Source: Streptomyces fradiae ATCC 10745 = DSM 40063 (GTDB lineage Bacteria > Actinomycetota > Actinomycetes > Streptomycetales > Streptomycetaceae). Taken from it: a stretch of DNA of 64,000 nt. Location: contig NZ_CP023696.1 in assembly GCF_008704425.1 (NCBI RefSeq), positions 1,412,501 to 1,476,500 of the forward strand, given 5' to 3'. Positions 38,624-47,858 of this stretch are shown piece by piece; position 1 is the first letter of the stretch; each line of letters starts with the position of its first letter. Under the pieces are notes generated by a model. The model saw only the letters and a list, made by a program, of their open reading frames with translations, made no database searches and was not told the origin of the DNA. The translations under genes and the position numbers were made by a program.

Positions 38624-40792
38624 TCAGGAGATGCCCGCCTCCTTCATCTGGCGCAGCTCCTTCTTCAGCTCGCTCACCTCGTCGCGCAGCCGGGCGGCGA
38701 CCTCGAACTGGAGGTCGGCCGCTGCGGCCCGCATGCGCTCCGTCATCTCCTCGATGATCCCGGCCAGTTCGGCGGCCGGCCGGTCGCTCGTCACGGCGCC
38801 CGTGCGGGCCGCCGCCCTGCCCTTGGCCGGCTTGGCGGCGGGCTTGCCGCCGTCCTTGGCGGCCTTCGCGGCCGTGCCCAGGGACGGAACGGGGGTCTTG
38901 GCGCCCTTGCCGTCCTTCTGCTGGCGGTAGCCCGTGCCCAGCAGCTGCTCCGTGTCGACCTCCTCGCGCGCGATGGTGGCGACGATGTCGTTGATCTTCT
39001 TCCGGAGCGGCTGCGGGTCGATGCCGTTGGCCTCGTTGTAGGCGATCTGCTTGGCGCGGCGGCGGTTGGTCTCGTCGATGGCCTGGGCCATCGCGGGCGT
39101 GACGGTGTCCGCGTACATGTGGACCTGGCCGGAGACGTTGCGCGCGGCGCGGCCGATGGTCTGGATCAGGGAGGTGCCGGACCGCAGGAAGCCCTGCTTG
39201 TCGGCGTCGAGGATGGCGACCAGGGACACCTCGGGCAGGTCGAGGCCCTCGCGGAGCAGGTTGATGCCGACCAGCACGTCGTACTCGCCGGAGCGCAGCT
39301 CGCGCAGCAGCTCGATGCGGCGCAGCGTGTCCACGTCGCTGTGCAGGTAGCGCACCTGGATGCCGAGCTCCAGGAAGTAGTCCGTGAGGTCCTCGGCCAT
39401 CTTCTTGGTGAGCGTCGTGACGAGGACGCGCTCGTCCCGCTCGGTGCGCAGGCGGATCTCGTGGACCAGGTCGTCGATCTGGCCCTCGGTGGGCTTGACG
39501 ACGACCTCCGGGTCGACGAGGCCGGTGGGCCGGATGATCTGCTCGACGAACCCGTCGGAGCGGGACATCTCGTAGGCGCCGGGCGTGGCCGACAGATAGA
39601 CGGTCTGCCCGATGCGCTCCTTGAACTCCTCCCACTTCAGTGGGCGGTTGTCCAGCGCCGACGGCAGCCGGAAGCCGTGGTCCACCAGGGTCCGCTTCCT
39701 CGACGCGTCGCCCTCGTACATGGCACCGATCTGCGGGACCGTGACGTGGGACTCGTCGATGACCAGCAGGAAGTCCTCGGGGAAGTAGTCGAGGAGGGTG
39801 TTGGGCGGGGAGCCCGGCTCGCGCTGGTCGAAGTGGAGCGAGTAGTTCTCGATGCCGGAGCAGGAGCCGATCTGGCGCATCATCTCGATGTCGTACGTGG
39901 TGCGCATGCGCAGCCGCTGGGCCTCCAGCAGCTTGCCCTGCCTCTCCAGCTCGGCGAGGCGCTGCTCCAGCTCCGCCTCGATGCCGGTGACGGCGCGCTC
40001 CATGCGCTCGGGGCCCGCCACGTAGTGGCTGGCGGGGAAGACGTACAGCTGCCGGTCGTCGCTGATCACCTCGCCGGTGAGGGGGTGGAGCGTGGAGAGG
40101 GCCTCGATCTCGTCGCCGAACATCTCGATGCGGACGGCGAGCTCCTCGTACACCGGGAAGATCTCGATCGTGTCGCCACGCACCCGGAAGGTGCCGCGCG
40201 TGAACGCGAGGTCGTTGCGCGTGTACTGGATGTCGACGAAGCGGCGCAGCAGCTCGTCGCGGTCCACCTCGTCGCCGACCTTGAGGGAGACCATCCGGTC
40301 GACGTACTCCTGGGGCGTGCCCAGGCCGTAGATGCAGGAGACGGAGGCGACGACGACCACGTCGCGGCGGGTCAGCAGGGAGTTCGTCGCGGAGTGGCGC
40401 AGGCGCTCCACCTCCTCGTTGATCGAGGAGTCCTTCTCGATGTACGTGTCCGACTGCGGGACGTACGCCTCGGGCTGGTAGTAGTCGTAGTACGAGACGA
40501 AGTACTCGACGGCGTTGTTCGGCAGCAGCTCGCGGAACTCGTTCGCCAGCTGGGCGGCGAGGGTCTTGTTCGGCGCCATGACGAGGGTGGGCCGCTGGAG
40601 CCGCTCGATCATCCACGCCGTGGTGGCCGACTTGCCCGTGCCGGTCGCACCGAGCAGGACGACGTCCTTCTCCCCCGCGCGGACGCGCCGCTCGAGGTCG
40701 GCGATGGCGGCGGGCTGGTCACCGCTGGGCTGGAAGGGGCTGACGACCTCGAAGGGCGCCACCGAGCGTTCGATCTGGGTTACGGGCCGCAT
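38624..40792 (-). CDS. uvrB: Excinuclease ABC subunit B
   Basis: A 722-residue helicase-like protein that is loaded by UvrA and recruits UvrC. Motifs in order: Walker [16 protein letters not shown] near residue 46, the beta-hairpin [20 protein letters not shown] near residue 95, DEAD-type VIDESHV near residue 340, YLSATPG, and [13 protein letters not shown]. The C-terminal UVR motif is [26 protein letters not shown] basic Ala/Lys linker ([22 protein letters not shown]) precedes it. The ATG at 40792 lies 6 nt after TACGGT, so it is probably leaderless. Confidence 0.97.
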   Translation of the reverse strand: MRPVTQIERSVAPFEVVSPFQPSGDQPAAIADLERRVRAGEKDVVLLGATGTGKSATTAWMIERLQRPTLVMAPNKTLAAQLANEFRELLPNNAVEYFVSYYDYYQPEAYVPQSDTYIEKDSSINEEVERLRHSATNSLLTRRDVVVVASVSCIYGLGTPQEYVDRMVSLKVGDEVDRDELLRRFVDIQYTRNDLAFTRGTFRVRGDTIEIFPVYEELAVRIEMFGDEIEALSTLHPLTGEVISDDRQLYVFPASHYVAGPERMERAVTGIEAELEQRLAELERQGKLLEAQRLRMRTTYDIEMMRQIGSCSGIENYSLHFDQREPGSPPNTLLDYFPEDFLLVIDESHVTVPQIGAMYEGDASRKRTLVDHGFRLPSALDNRPLKWEEFKERIGQTVYLSATPGAYEMSRSDGFVEQIIRPTGLVDPEVVVKPTEGQIDDLVHEIRLRTERDERVLVTTLTKKMAEDLTDYFLELGIQVRYLHSDVDTLRRIELLRELRSGEYDVLVGINLLREGLDLPEVSLVAILDADKQGFLRSGTSLIQTIGRAARNVSGQVHMYADTVTPAMAQAIDETNRRRAKQIAYNEANGIDPQPLRKKINDIVATIAREEVDTEQLLGTGYRQQKDGKGAKTPVPSLGTAAKAAKDGGKPAAKPAKGRAAARTGAVTSDRPAAELAGIIEEMTERMRAAAADLQFEVAARLRDEVSELKKELRQMKEAGIS

Positions 40793-40798
40793 GACTCC

Positions 40799-40804
40799 AC
40801 CGTA
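40799..40804 (-). promoter_or_regulatory. -10 element, leaderless start of uvrB
   Basis: TACGGT on the minus strand, 6 nt from the ATG. GGAG is present in the gap but only 2 nt from the start, too close to act as a normal ribosome-binding site. Confidence 0.5.
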
Positions 40805-40831
40805 CGACCCGGCACTGACAGCCGGGGCCGG

Positions 40832-41791
40832 TCAGCGGTGGGCGTCGCGCTCGCGCTGGCGGGGCGCCGGGACGCCGGGCAGGTGGGGGCGCGGGTCGGC
40901 GGGGTGCCGGCCCGGCCCGTCGCCCGTGACGAGGGCCGGGTCGAACAGCACCGCCACGCCCGCCAGCAGCAGGAAGGCGGCCGGGCCGACGAGCAGCGGC
41001 ACCAGCGCGGGCGCGCCGGCACCGCCCGCCGTCACGGCCGCGTCGAAGGCGCCGCCCACGGCGTCGGCGGCCCCCGCCCCGACGGCGTCCACGGCCTCGG
41101 CCGCGCCCGAGGCGTCGACCGCTCCGGTGAGCCCTCCGGGGACGGGCCCGGCGGTCGCGGCGGGCCCCTGCGCGGCGGTGACCCCACCGTGCAGGTGGAC
41201 GTCGGCGGCGGCCATGCCGGTGTAGTGCATCCCGGTCACGGCCGCGCCGAGGACCAGGCTGGCGCCGACGGTCGCCGGGAACCCTCGCACGCTGACCGCC
41301 GCCCACAGCGCGGCTGTGGCCGCGACGACGGCTATGGCCACGGAGAGGACGACGGTCGGGGTGTCGTACTCGACCCGGCCGGGCAGCCGCATCCCGGCCA
41401 TGCCCAGGTAGTGCATGGTGGCGATGCCCAGACCGGTGATCGTGCCCCCGGTGACCAGGGCCATGGCGGTCCGGCCGCGCAGGCCGACGACGTAGATCCC
41501 GACGCCGACCATGAGGACGGCCACGGCGAGGCTGGCGAAGGTGACCGTCCGGTCGTGGGTGATGGTGGCGTTCCCGACGCGGAAGCCGGTCATCGCGACG
41601 AAGTGCATGGTCCATATGCCGGCGCCGAGGGACACCGCGCCCAGCACGAGCCAGCCCATACGCGGTGGTCGGGGCGTGCGCAGGGATCTGACGGTGCAGC
41701 GCAGGCCGAGCGCGCCCCCCAGGCAGGCCATGAGGCAGGCCACCACGGGCGTGACGAGTTCGTGGCTGAATCCTTCGACTGTGCCCCGCAT
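40832..41791 (-). CDS. MHYT-domain integral membrane protein
   Basis: A 319-residue membrane sensor-type protein. Three MHYT repeats are visible: WTMHFVAMTGF, IATMHYLGMAGM and VTGMHYTGMAA, each at the outer edge of a helix; this domain is proposed to bind a metal and sense a gas such as O2, CO or NO. There are about seven helices, then an Ala/Gly-rich loop (about residues 205-255), a last helix and a short Arg/Pro-rich tail. No output domain (GGDEF, EAL, kinase) is attached. ATG at 41791 follows AGGGG at about 10 nt; an upstream GTG at 41851 is less convincing. Confidence 0.88.
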   Translation of the reverse strand: MRGTVEGFSHELVTPVVACLMACLGGALGLRCTVRSLRTPRPPRMGWLVLGAVSLGAGIWTMHFVAMTGFRVGNATITHDRTVTFASLAVAVLMVGVGIYVVGLRGRTAMALVTGGTITGLGIATMHYLGMAGMRLPGRVEYDTPTVVLSVAIAVVAATAALWAAVSVRGFPATVGASLVLGAAVTGMHYTGMAAADVHLHGGVTAAQGPAATAGPVPGGLTGAVDASGAAEAVDAVGAGAADAVGGAFDAAVTAGGAGAPALVPLLVGPAAFLLLAGVAVLFDPALVTGDGPGRHPADPRPHLPGVPAPRQRERDAHR

Positions 41792-41952
41792 GTCCGTGTG
41801 CCCCTCACCCCTCGTGTTCCGCCGGGAACCTGAGCGTGGAGGGTAGTGCACCGGTGCGCCGCCGTCTCGTGCGGGCGGGGTGGGTGGTGCCGGGGGGACC
41901 AGCGGGGCTATTGGGGGTGGAGGTGCTCGCGTCCGATGTCAGTGGGGGCGCT

Positions 41953-41958
41953 TACGGT
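41953..41958 (+). promoter_or_regulatory. -10 element, leaderless start of ogt
   Basis: TACGGT, 6 nt before the ATG at 41965. Confidence 0.5.
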
Positions 41959-41964
41959 GGCGGC

Positions 41965-42516
41965 ATGGACAGCGCACAGGGTGAGGGGCGGACCGTGGAG
42001 TGGGCGGTCGTCTCCGGCGGCATCGGTCCGCTGCTGCTGGCGGCCACGGCCGACGGGCTGGTCGGCGTGGTCTTCCATGCGGGCGAGGAGGTCCGGCGCG
42101 AGGCGCCCGGACGGATCGCGGCGCGGCTCGGGGCGGAGCCGGTCGAGACGGCGACGGGGCGCCTGGCGGAGCCGATACGCATGCTGGAGGCGTACTTCGC
42201 GGGACGCCTCCGGGAGTTCCGCCTGCCTCTGGACTGGTCGCTGACCAGCGGGTTCAACCGGCAGGTGCTGCGCGAACTGGCGTCGGGGGTGCCGTACGGG
42301 ACGGTCGTCGGCTACGGGGAGCTGGCCGCCAGAGTCGGGCAGCCGGGCGCGGCGCAGGCGGTGGGCGCGGCCATGGGCGCCAACCCGCTGCCGGTCGTGG
42401 TGCCCTGCCACCGCGTGGTGGAGGCCGACGGCGGGCTGGGCGGGTTCGGCGGCGGGCTGGAGACCAAGCGGCGGCTGCTGGTGCTGGAGGGGGTGCTGCC
42501 GGAGCCGCTGTTCTGA
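41965..42516 (+). CDS. ogt: Methylated-DNA--protein-cysteine S-methyltransferase
   Basis: A 183-residue suicide repair protein that removes alkyl groups from O6-alkylguanine. The acceptor cysteine is C148 in NPLPVVVPCHRVVEADG, and the helix-turn-helix region is FNRQVLRELASGVPYGTVVGYGELAARVG with the arginine finger. The N-terminal ~75 residues are the variable domain. The ATG at 41965 is preferred to an upstream in-frame start because of the -10 box at 41953. It is divergent from the MHYT gene and convergent with the methyltransferase at 42656. Confidence 0.95.
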   Translation: MDSAQGEGRTVEWAVVSGGIGPLLLAATADGLVGVVFHAGEEVRREAPGRIAARLGAEPVETATGRLAEPIRMLEAYFAGRLREFRLPLDWSLTSGFNRQVLRELASGVPYGTVVGYGELAARVGQPGAAQAVGAAMGANPLPVVVPCHRVVEADGGLGGFGGGLETKRRLLVLEGVLPEPLF

Positions 42517-42655
42517 CCGCCGGGGAGGGCCACCGGGCGCGGGCGGGGGGTGCGCGGGGCGTACTGGACGGCGGCGGGCGGCGTACGGGTCGGGCGGGGT
42601 GCGCGGGTGCGGGCGGTGCCGGAGTCCGCGAGCGGACGGGGCGGGGTCGGGCGGG

Positions 42656-43447
42656 TCAGGTGCGGGCGGTCATGAGCGGCTGGAGGAAGCCGATGCTGTC
42701 CGGCTCGTGCCAGGCGATGTCGTGGAAGCCGGCCTCCGCCGCCAGGTCGGCCAGCTGCCGCCGGGTGACCGCCCAGTAGGAGGCGCGGCGGACGGTGGTC
42801 GTCCAGTGGTCCGGGGCGGGAGCCGCCCCCTCGTCGGCGGACGGGCGGAGCTGGAACAGCTCCAGGTCGTAGCGCTCGCCGTCGTCGTGCCAGTGCCAGA
42901 GCTGGAAGCTGACCGTACGCCCCCCGGGGCCGGTGCGGACGGAGGGCGGCGTGGACAGGGGTCGTTCGGCACGCAGTTCGTCGTACGGGCGGGTGCCGGC
43001 GAGCAGCAGTCCGCCCGGCCGCAGCACGCGGCGCATCCCCGCCAGCGCGGTGCGCACGTCGTCGGGGGTGAGCAGGTGGGGCAGCGAGTTGCCGGCGCAC
43101 ACGACCACGTCGAACGCCGCGTCCCGCAGCGGCAGGGCGCGCATGTCGGCGGCGGCCGCGGTCAGGGCGAGCCCGCGGCCGGCGGCCTCGCGGGCGGCGC
43201 GGGCGGCGGCGACGGGGCTGAGGTCCGTGCCGGTGACGCGGTGGCCGAGCGCCGCGAGGCCGAGCGCCTGGGTGCCGATGCCGCAGGCGCAGTCCAGCAC
43301 GTCGTGCGGGCCGGGGCCCAGCGCGCGCGTGACGCGGTCGTCGAGCGCCGTGCCCTGGCGGGCGACGCTCGCGTCCCAGTCCGCGTACAGCAGGTCGTAG
43401 TCGGCCGCGAGGTCGTCGTAGAAGTACCGGGCGGTGGGGGTGCGCAT
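42656..43447 (-). CDS. Class I SAM-dependent methyltransferase
   Basis: A 263-residue methyltransferase. SAM-binding motif I is VLDCACGIGTQALGLAALG near residue 50, motif II is VTGTDLSP, the acidic D in AAADMRALPLRDAAFDVVVCAGNSLPHLL follows, and post-motif RRVLRPGGLLLAGTR is clear. It is close to the glycine/sarcosine N-methyltransferase-like and UbiE-like groups, but the substrate cannot be told. The ATG at 43447 lies 6 nt after TACGCT, so it is probably leaderless. It is divergent from psuG. Confidence 0.88.
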   Translation of the reverse strand: MRTPTARYFYDDLAADYDLLYADWDASVARQGTALDDRVTRALGPGPHDVLDCACGIGTQALGLAALGHRVTGTDLSPVAAARAAREAAGRGLALTAAAADMRALPLRDAAFDVVVCAGNSLPHLLTPDDVRTALAGMRRVLRPGGLLLAGTRPYDELRAERPLSTPPSVRTGPGGRTVSFQLWHWHDDGERYDLELFQLRPSADEGAAPAPDHWTTTVRRASYWAVTRRQLADLAAEAGFHDIAWHEPDSIGFLQPLMTART

Positions 43448-43453
43448 GGGGGC

Positions 43454-43459
43454 AGCGTA
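43454..43459 (-). promoter_or_regulatory. -10 element, leaderless start of the methyltransferase gene
   Basis: TACGCT on the minus strand, 6 nt from the ATG at 43447. Confidence 0.5.
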
Positions 43460-43522
43460 CGGGGAGGGGGCCCGTCGGGCCGGGGATGTTTGGGCGCGGG
43501 GCCGGCGCGCCAGGGATGGGTC

Positions 43523-44686
43523 ATGTCTTCTCGGACCGCGGTGGTGGTGTCGGATGAGGTATGGGAGGCGCTGGCCGCGCGCCGCCCGGTGGTGGCCCTG
43601 GAGTCGACGATCATCGCGCACGGGCTGCCGCGCCCGCGCAATCTGGCCGTCGCCGGGGAGCTGGAGGCGCTCGTACGGGCCGGGGGCGCCGTCCCGGCCA
43701 CGGTCGCCGTGCTGGACGGGGTGCCCCGGGTCGGGCTGGACGCGGCGCAGCTGGAGAGGGTGGCGACGGACCGTTCGCTGCGGAAGCTGGGCCACCGCGA
43801 CCTGCCGCTGGCGGTGGCGGCCGGGACCTGCGGGGCGACGACCGTGTCGGCCACGGCGTTCCTGGCGGCGCGGGCGGGCCTGCGGGTCTTCGCGACGGGC
43901 GGCCTGGGCGGGGTGCACCGGGAGTGGGTGCGCGGGCAGGACGAGTCGGCGGATCTGCGGCTGCTGGCGCGGACGCGGATCACGGTCGTCTGCGCGGGGG
44001 TGAAGTCGATCCTCGACGTGCCGGCGACCCTCGAGCGCCTGGAGACGCTCGGCGTGGGCGTGGCCGGGTACGGGACGGACCGCTTCCCCGGCTTCTACCT
44101 GGCGTCGTCCGGCGAGCCGGTCGACTGGACGGTCGGCTCGCCCGAGGAGGTGGCGGCCGTCATGCGGGCGGGTGACGCGCTGGGCGGGCCGGACGCCGCC
44201 CTGGTCGTCGCCAACCCCGTGCCGGAGGGCGAGCAGCTGGACCCCGCGCTGCACGACCGGGTGCTGGCGCAGGGGCTCGCGGAGTGCCGGGAGCGGGGCA
44301 TCGCGGGGCAGGCGGTGACGCCGTTCCTGCTGGAGTACCTGGTGCGGCACACGGACGGGGCCGCGCTGGAGGCGAACCTCGCGGCGGTGCGCGGCAACGT
44401 CCGGCTGGCGGCGCGGATCGCGGGGGCGTGGGCGGGGAGCGGGGGCGACGGTGGTGGCACTGGGGCGGGCGGGGCCGGGGGTGGGGCCGGCGTCGACGGG
44501 GGTGCGGGTGGGACCGGGGGTGGGGCCGGCGTCGACGGGGGTGCGGGTGGAGGCGGGGCCGGTTCCGGCGGCGGTGGCGGCGCGGATGGCGGAGCGGGTG
44601 CCGCCGGTGGGGTGGTGGGGCGTCACGGCGGGGATGCGGGCGGGGCCGGCGGAGTGGGCGGCAGTGGGGCGGCGGGGGTTTCGTGA
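43523..44686 (+). CDS. psuG: Pseudouridine-5'-phosphate glycosidase with Gly-rich tail
   Basis: PsuG splits pseudouridine-5'-phosphate to uracil and ribose-5-phosphate. The first ~305 residues match the family: RPVVALESTIIAHGLPRPRNLAVA, LRKLGHRDLPLAVAAGTCGATTVSATAFLAARAG, FATGGLGGVHRE, VVCAGVKSILDVPATLERLETLGV and TPFLLEYL. The last ~80 residues are almost entirely Gly/Ala with two 13-residue repeats (GAGVDGGAGGTGG) encoded by a 39-bp tandem repeat; this tail is not part of the enzyme fold. ATG at 43523 is used. The stop overlaps the kinase start (GTGA), so psuG-psuK form an operon. Confidence 0.92.
   Translation: MSSRTAVVVSDEVWEALAARRPVVALESTIIAHGLPRPRNLAVAGELEALVRAGGAVPATVAVLDGVPRVGLDAAQLERVATDRSLRKLGHRDLPLAVAAGTCGATTVSATAFLAARAGLRVFATGGLGGVHREWVRGQDESADLRLLARTRITVVCAGVKSILDVPATLERLETLGVGVAGYGTDRFPGFYLASSGEPVDWTVGSPEEVAAVMRAGDALGGPDAALVVANPVPEGEQLDPALHDRVLAQGLAECRERGIAGQAVTPFLLEYLVRHTDGAALEANLAAVRGNVRLAARIAGAWAGSGGDGGGTGAGGAGGGAGVDGGAGGTGGGAGVDGGAGGGGAGSGGGGGADGGAGAAGGVVGRHGGDAGGAGGVGGSGAAGVS
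44481..44558. repeat. 39-bp tandem repeat inside psuG
   Basis: Units 44481-44519 and 44520-44558 are identical over the first 31 bases. Being in frame, they encode the duplicated GAGVDGGAGG segment. Confidence 0.8.
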
Positions 44687-45573
44687 GCGGCCTGCTGCTG
44701 GTGGGGGATGCGGTCACCGACGTGGTGGCCCGGTACGACGGTCCCCTCGCCCCCGGCACGGACACCGCCGCGCGCGTGCGGATCCTGCCCGGTGGCGCGG
44801 CGGCCAACGCGGCCTGCTGGGCGGCCCGCTCGGGGTGCCCGGACGTACGCCTGCTGGGGCGGGTCGGTGCGGCGGAGGCGGACTGGCACGCCGCGGCGCT
44901 GCGCCGGGCCGGGGTGCGTCCGCTGCTCGTCCGGGACGCGGAGGCGCCGACCGGGACGGTGGTGGCACTGGTGGACGGCCGGGCGGGCGGGGAGCGGACG
45001 TTCCTCACCGACAGCGGCGCGGTGCTGCGGCTGGCGCCGGCCGACTGGTCGCCGCGGCTCCTCGACGGGGTGGCTCATCTGCACCTGTCGGGATACCTGT
45101 TCTTCGCCGCGACCAGCCGGGAGACGGCCCGGCTCGCGATGGCGGCGGCGCGGGAGCGGGGTGTTGCGGTGAGCGTCGACCCCGCGTCCGCGGGGTTCGT
45201 CCGGGAGCTGGGCGCGGAGCGGTTCCTCGCCGCCGTCGACGGCACCGACGTGCTCTTCCCCAACGCCGACGAGGCGGTACTGCTGACGGGGCTCCCCGAG
45301 CCGGAGTCGGCCGCCGCCGCGCTGAGTCGCTGCCACCGGATGGTGGTGGTGACCCTGGGCGGGCGGGGGGCGCTGGTCGCACGGGCCGGCGAGGTGGTGG
45401 CGCGGATGCCCGCCCGGCCCGCGCGACCGGTCGACACGACGGGCGCGGGCGACGCCTTCGCGGGCGCCTTCCTGGCCGCGCGGCTGGCCGGGGCGACGCC
45501 GGCCGAGGCCGCGGAGGCCGGGTGCCGCGCGGGAGCCGAGGCGGTGACGGTGGTGGGCGGCCGCCCGGTGTAG
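44683..45573 (+). CDS. psuK: PfkB-family sugar kinase, probable pseudouridine kinase
   Basis: A 296-residue ribokinase-fold kinase. The N-terminal LLLVGDAVTDVVARY and RILPGGAAANAACWAARSG form the substrate site, and the PfkB signature DTTGAGDAFAGAFLAARLAG carries the catalytic Asp. The GTG at 44683 overlaps the psuG stop. Its place after the pseudouridine-phosphate glycosidase makes pseudouridine the best substrate guess; together the pair would salvage pseudouridine from RNA turnover to uracil and ribose-5-phosphate. PfkB specificity cannot be proven from sequence. Confidence 0.88.
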   Translation: MSGLLLVGDAVTDVVARYDGPLAPGTDTAARVRILPGGAAANAACWAARSGCPDVRLLGRVGAAEADWHAAALRRAGVRPLLVRDAEAPTGTVVALVDGRAGGERTFLTDSGAVLRLAPADWSPRLLDGVAHLHLSGYLFFAATSRETARLAMAAARERGVAVSVDPASAGFVRELGAERFLAAVDGTDVLFPNADEAVLLTGLPEPESAAAALSRCHRMVVVTLGGRGALVARAGEVVARMPARPARPVDTTGAGDAFAGAFLAARLAGATPAEAAEAGCRAGAEAVTVVGGRPV

Positions 45574-45654
45574 GGCCGGCGGAGCGGGGCGGCGGACGGC
45601 GTACCGGGGCGTCCGCGCGGGGCGGGCGGCTGGAGGGGGCATCTGCCGGTGCCG

Positions 45655-45702
45655 CGTCCGCCGCGGGCCACGTCCGCCGCGGGCCACGTCCGCCGCGGGC
45701 CG
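45655..45702. repeat. Three tandem 16-bp repeats
   Basis: CGTCCGCCGCGGGCCA repeats at 45655-45670, 45671-45686 and 45687-45702 (last base differs). Each contains the palindrome CCGCGG. The array is between the convergent psuK and the uridine-kinase-like gene. Confidence 0.85.
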
Positions 45703-45788
45703 CGCGCCCGGGCCGCGCGTGCCCGGCGCACGTCGGTGGTGCGGTCCCGCCGGGGGCCCCTGGGGCTCCGGCGGGTGCCCGGCCGCGC

Positions 45789-46421
45789 CTACGGCAGGCC
45801 GGCCCAGGCCGGGCGGCGGGGGTCGTCGGCGCGTACGACCACGTCGGCCGCGTCGGCCGGGGCGACCTCCGCCTCGTACCGCTCGAAGGCGGGCAGTGTC
45901 CAGCGCTCGGGCGTGCGCCGCGCCAGTGCGGCGCCCGACAGCCGCAGGTGCACGGTGAGGTCGAAGGGGAACCAGTGCCCCAGCAGGAACGGCCCGTGCA
46001 GCAGCAGGACACCGCCCGGTGCGAGCCTCCGGTACGGGCTGCGGGTCGCGCGGTCGGCGACCGGGTCCCACAGGTCCGGCAGGAACCGACCGGTGCCGTC
46101 CGCTTCCAGCGGCCCGAACACCTCCCGCCACAGCGCGCCGGTGTCGAACCAGCCGCCGTAGTACGCGTCGGGATCCTCCTTGCCGTACTCGAACCGCAGC
46201 GACGCCGGACGCAGGAACCCGGACGTGGCGACAGCCGCGACGTCCCGCCCCCGCAGCCGCAGTTCGGACGCCACGCGCTCGGCGAGGTCGCCGGGGCGCG
46301 CGGCGGGAGCGCCGTCCACGGCGACCTTCAGCCACGGACCCCCGTCGGCGGGGGCCAGGGCGTCCAGATGCGCCGCGAGCGCGCCGGTGAGCCGTTCCCA
46401 GGTGATCGGTTCCAGTCGCAC
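45789..46421 (-). CDS. Uridine-kinase-like protein with degenerate P-loop
   Basis: A 210-residue protein related to the P-loop uridine kinase family. LKVAVDGAPAARPGDLAERVASEL aligns with the Walker A region, but the GxxGxGKS/T loop is lost (APAARPGD). Later conserved parts are FLRPASLRFEYGKEDPDAYYGGWFDTGALWREVFGPLE, LLLHGPFLLGHWFPFDLTVHL and WTLPAFERYE. GTG at 46421 is preferred. Streptomyces homologues are usually labelled uridine kinase; without the loop lysine, kinase activity is doubtful. Its place beside psuG-psuK may reflect a pyrimidine-salvage neighbourhood. Confidence 0.78.
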   Translation of the reverse strand: MRLEPITWERLTGALAAHLDALAPADGGPWLKVAVDGAPAARPGDLAERVASELRLRGRDVAAVATSGFLRPASLRFEYGKEDPDAYYGGWFDTGALWREVFGPLEADGTGRFLPDLWDPVADRATRSPYRRLAPGGVLLLHGPFLLGHWFPFDLTVHLRLSGAALARRTPERWTLPAFERYEAEVAPADAADVVVRADDPRRPAWAGLP

Positions 46422-46550
46422 GCCCCCATCCTGCCAAGGCGGCCCTGTCGGCGGCCGGCTCGCGAGGCGCTCTGGCGCTGCGGATCGCACGACGCCAGAC
46501 TGTGCCCGACCCGGCGTAACCCACTCGTCACACTACGGAGTCGATGAGGT

Positions 46551-47858
46551 ATGAGCATGCTGTCGGCTGATCCGCGGACCCTGGCCCGCGAGGCGTACAC
46601 CTATCTCTACCCGCTGGTCATGATGGACGTCACCCGCCGACAGGCCACCTCGCCCCTCGCAGCGGGGAGGCCGGGCTACGGTCCGCCGAACGAGTTCCAC
46701 CACATGCGCGAGTTCCCGTCGGCGGACTTCCGTGCCGTGGTGCGGCCGAACTTCGACACGCTGTATTCGACAGCCTGGCTCGACCTGACCGGCGGCCCGG
46801 TGGAGCTGCACGTCAGCGACACCGCCGACCGGTACTTCATGCTCCCGCTGATGGACATGTGGACCGACGTGTTCGCCACCATCGGCCAGCGCACCACCGG
46901 AACCGGCGATCAGGACTACCTCGTCGTCGGACCCCACTACTACGGCACTCCCCGGGACGGTGTGACGGTGCTCCGGGCGCCCACGCCGTACGTGTGGGTC
47001 ATCGGCCGGACGCAGACCAACGGCCCCGCCGACTACGAGGCCGTCTGGAAGGTCCAGGACGGTTACACCCTGACCGCGGTTCCTCCGCGCGGGTACGACC
47101 TCGACGGCGACATCGACGTGACGGCCGACGCGCTCGCCCTGGTGAACGGGCTCAGCACGGTCGACTTCTTCCGGTGGGCCGCCGACGCGCTGGCGGTCAA
47201 CCCGCCCCATGCCGCGGACTTCTCCACCCTGGCCCGCATCGCGCACCTCGGTATCGTGCCGGGCCGGCAGTTCGACCCGGGCCGGTTCACCGAGGCCGAC
47301 CTGGCCGAGATCGACGCCGGCGCGCAGGAGGCGCGCGCGGCGATCCTCGGCTCGATGGCGACCTTCGGCGTCGGGGCGAACGGCTGGCGGACCTCGCTGG
47401 ACACCATGGGCGTCTACGGCAACAGCTACTTCAAGCGCGCCGGGGTCGCCGCGGGCGGTCTCGGCGCCAATCCTCCCGAGGACGCCGTCTACCCCGTCCT
47501 GGCCGCCGACGCCGACGGCGAACCCGTCAACGGCGACAACGACTACCTCCTCAGGTTCGACGCCGCCGCGATGCCCCCGGCCAGCGCCTTCTGGTCGGTC
47601 ACCATGTACGACGCCGAGGGCTTCCAGGTCGCGAACGAGATCAACCGCTTCGCCCTGGGCGACCGCGACGACCTGGTCTACGACGAGGAGGACGGCTCGC
47701 TCACCCTCTACATCTCGCGGCACAACCCCGGTCCGGAACGCGAGCCCAACTGGCTGCCCGCCCCGTCCGGCCCGCTGGGAATCACCATGCGCCTCTACGC
47801 CCCCGAGCCCGACGTGCTCGACGGCACCTGGAACCCGCCGGCGGTCACCAAGGCGTGA
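46551..47858 (+). CDS. DUF1254/DUF1214 domain protein
   Basis: A 435-residue protein with an N-terminal DUF1254 domain (REAYTYLYPLVMMDVTRRQA, RPNFDTLYSTAWLDL, YFMLPLMDMWTDVFATIGQRTTGTG) and a C-terminal DUF1214 domain (AFWSVTMYDAEGFQVANEINRFALGDRD, GSLTLYISRHNPG, NWLPAPSGPLGITMRLYAPE). No signal peptide is present, although many relatives are exported. The biochemical role of the family is not established. The ATG at 46551 follows GGAG at 10 nt. It begins a stretch of accessory genes and is followed by a decayed region. Confidence 0.88.
   Translation: MSMLSADPRTLAREAYTYLYPLVMMDVTRRQATSPLAAGRPGYGPPNEFHHMREFPSADFRAVVRPNFDTLYSTAWLDLTGGPVELHVSDTADRYFMLPLMDMWTDVFATIGQRTTGTGDQDYLVVGPHYYGTPRDGVTVLRAPTPYVWVIGRTQTNGPADYEAVWKVQDGYTLTAVPPRGYDLDGDIDVTADALALVNGLSTVDFFRWAADALAVNPPHAADFSTLARIAHLGIVPGRQFDPGRFTEADLAEIDAGAQEARAAILGSMATFGVGANGWRTSLDTMGVYGNSYFKRAGVAAGGLGANPPEDAVYPVLAADADGEPVNGDNDYLLRFDAAAMPPASAFWSVTMYDAEGFQVANEINRFALGDRDDLVYDEEDGSLTLYISRHNPGPEREPNWLPAPSGPLGITMRLYAPEPDVLDGTWNPPAVTKA

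Noticed and set aside
45655..45702. Regular short repeats that could suggest a CRISPR array.
   Set aside because: The 16-bp units are directly adjacent with no unique spacers, and no cas gene is present. They are a simple tandem array.
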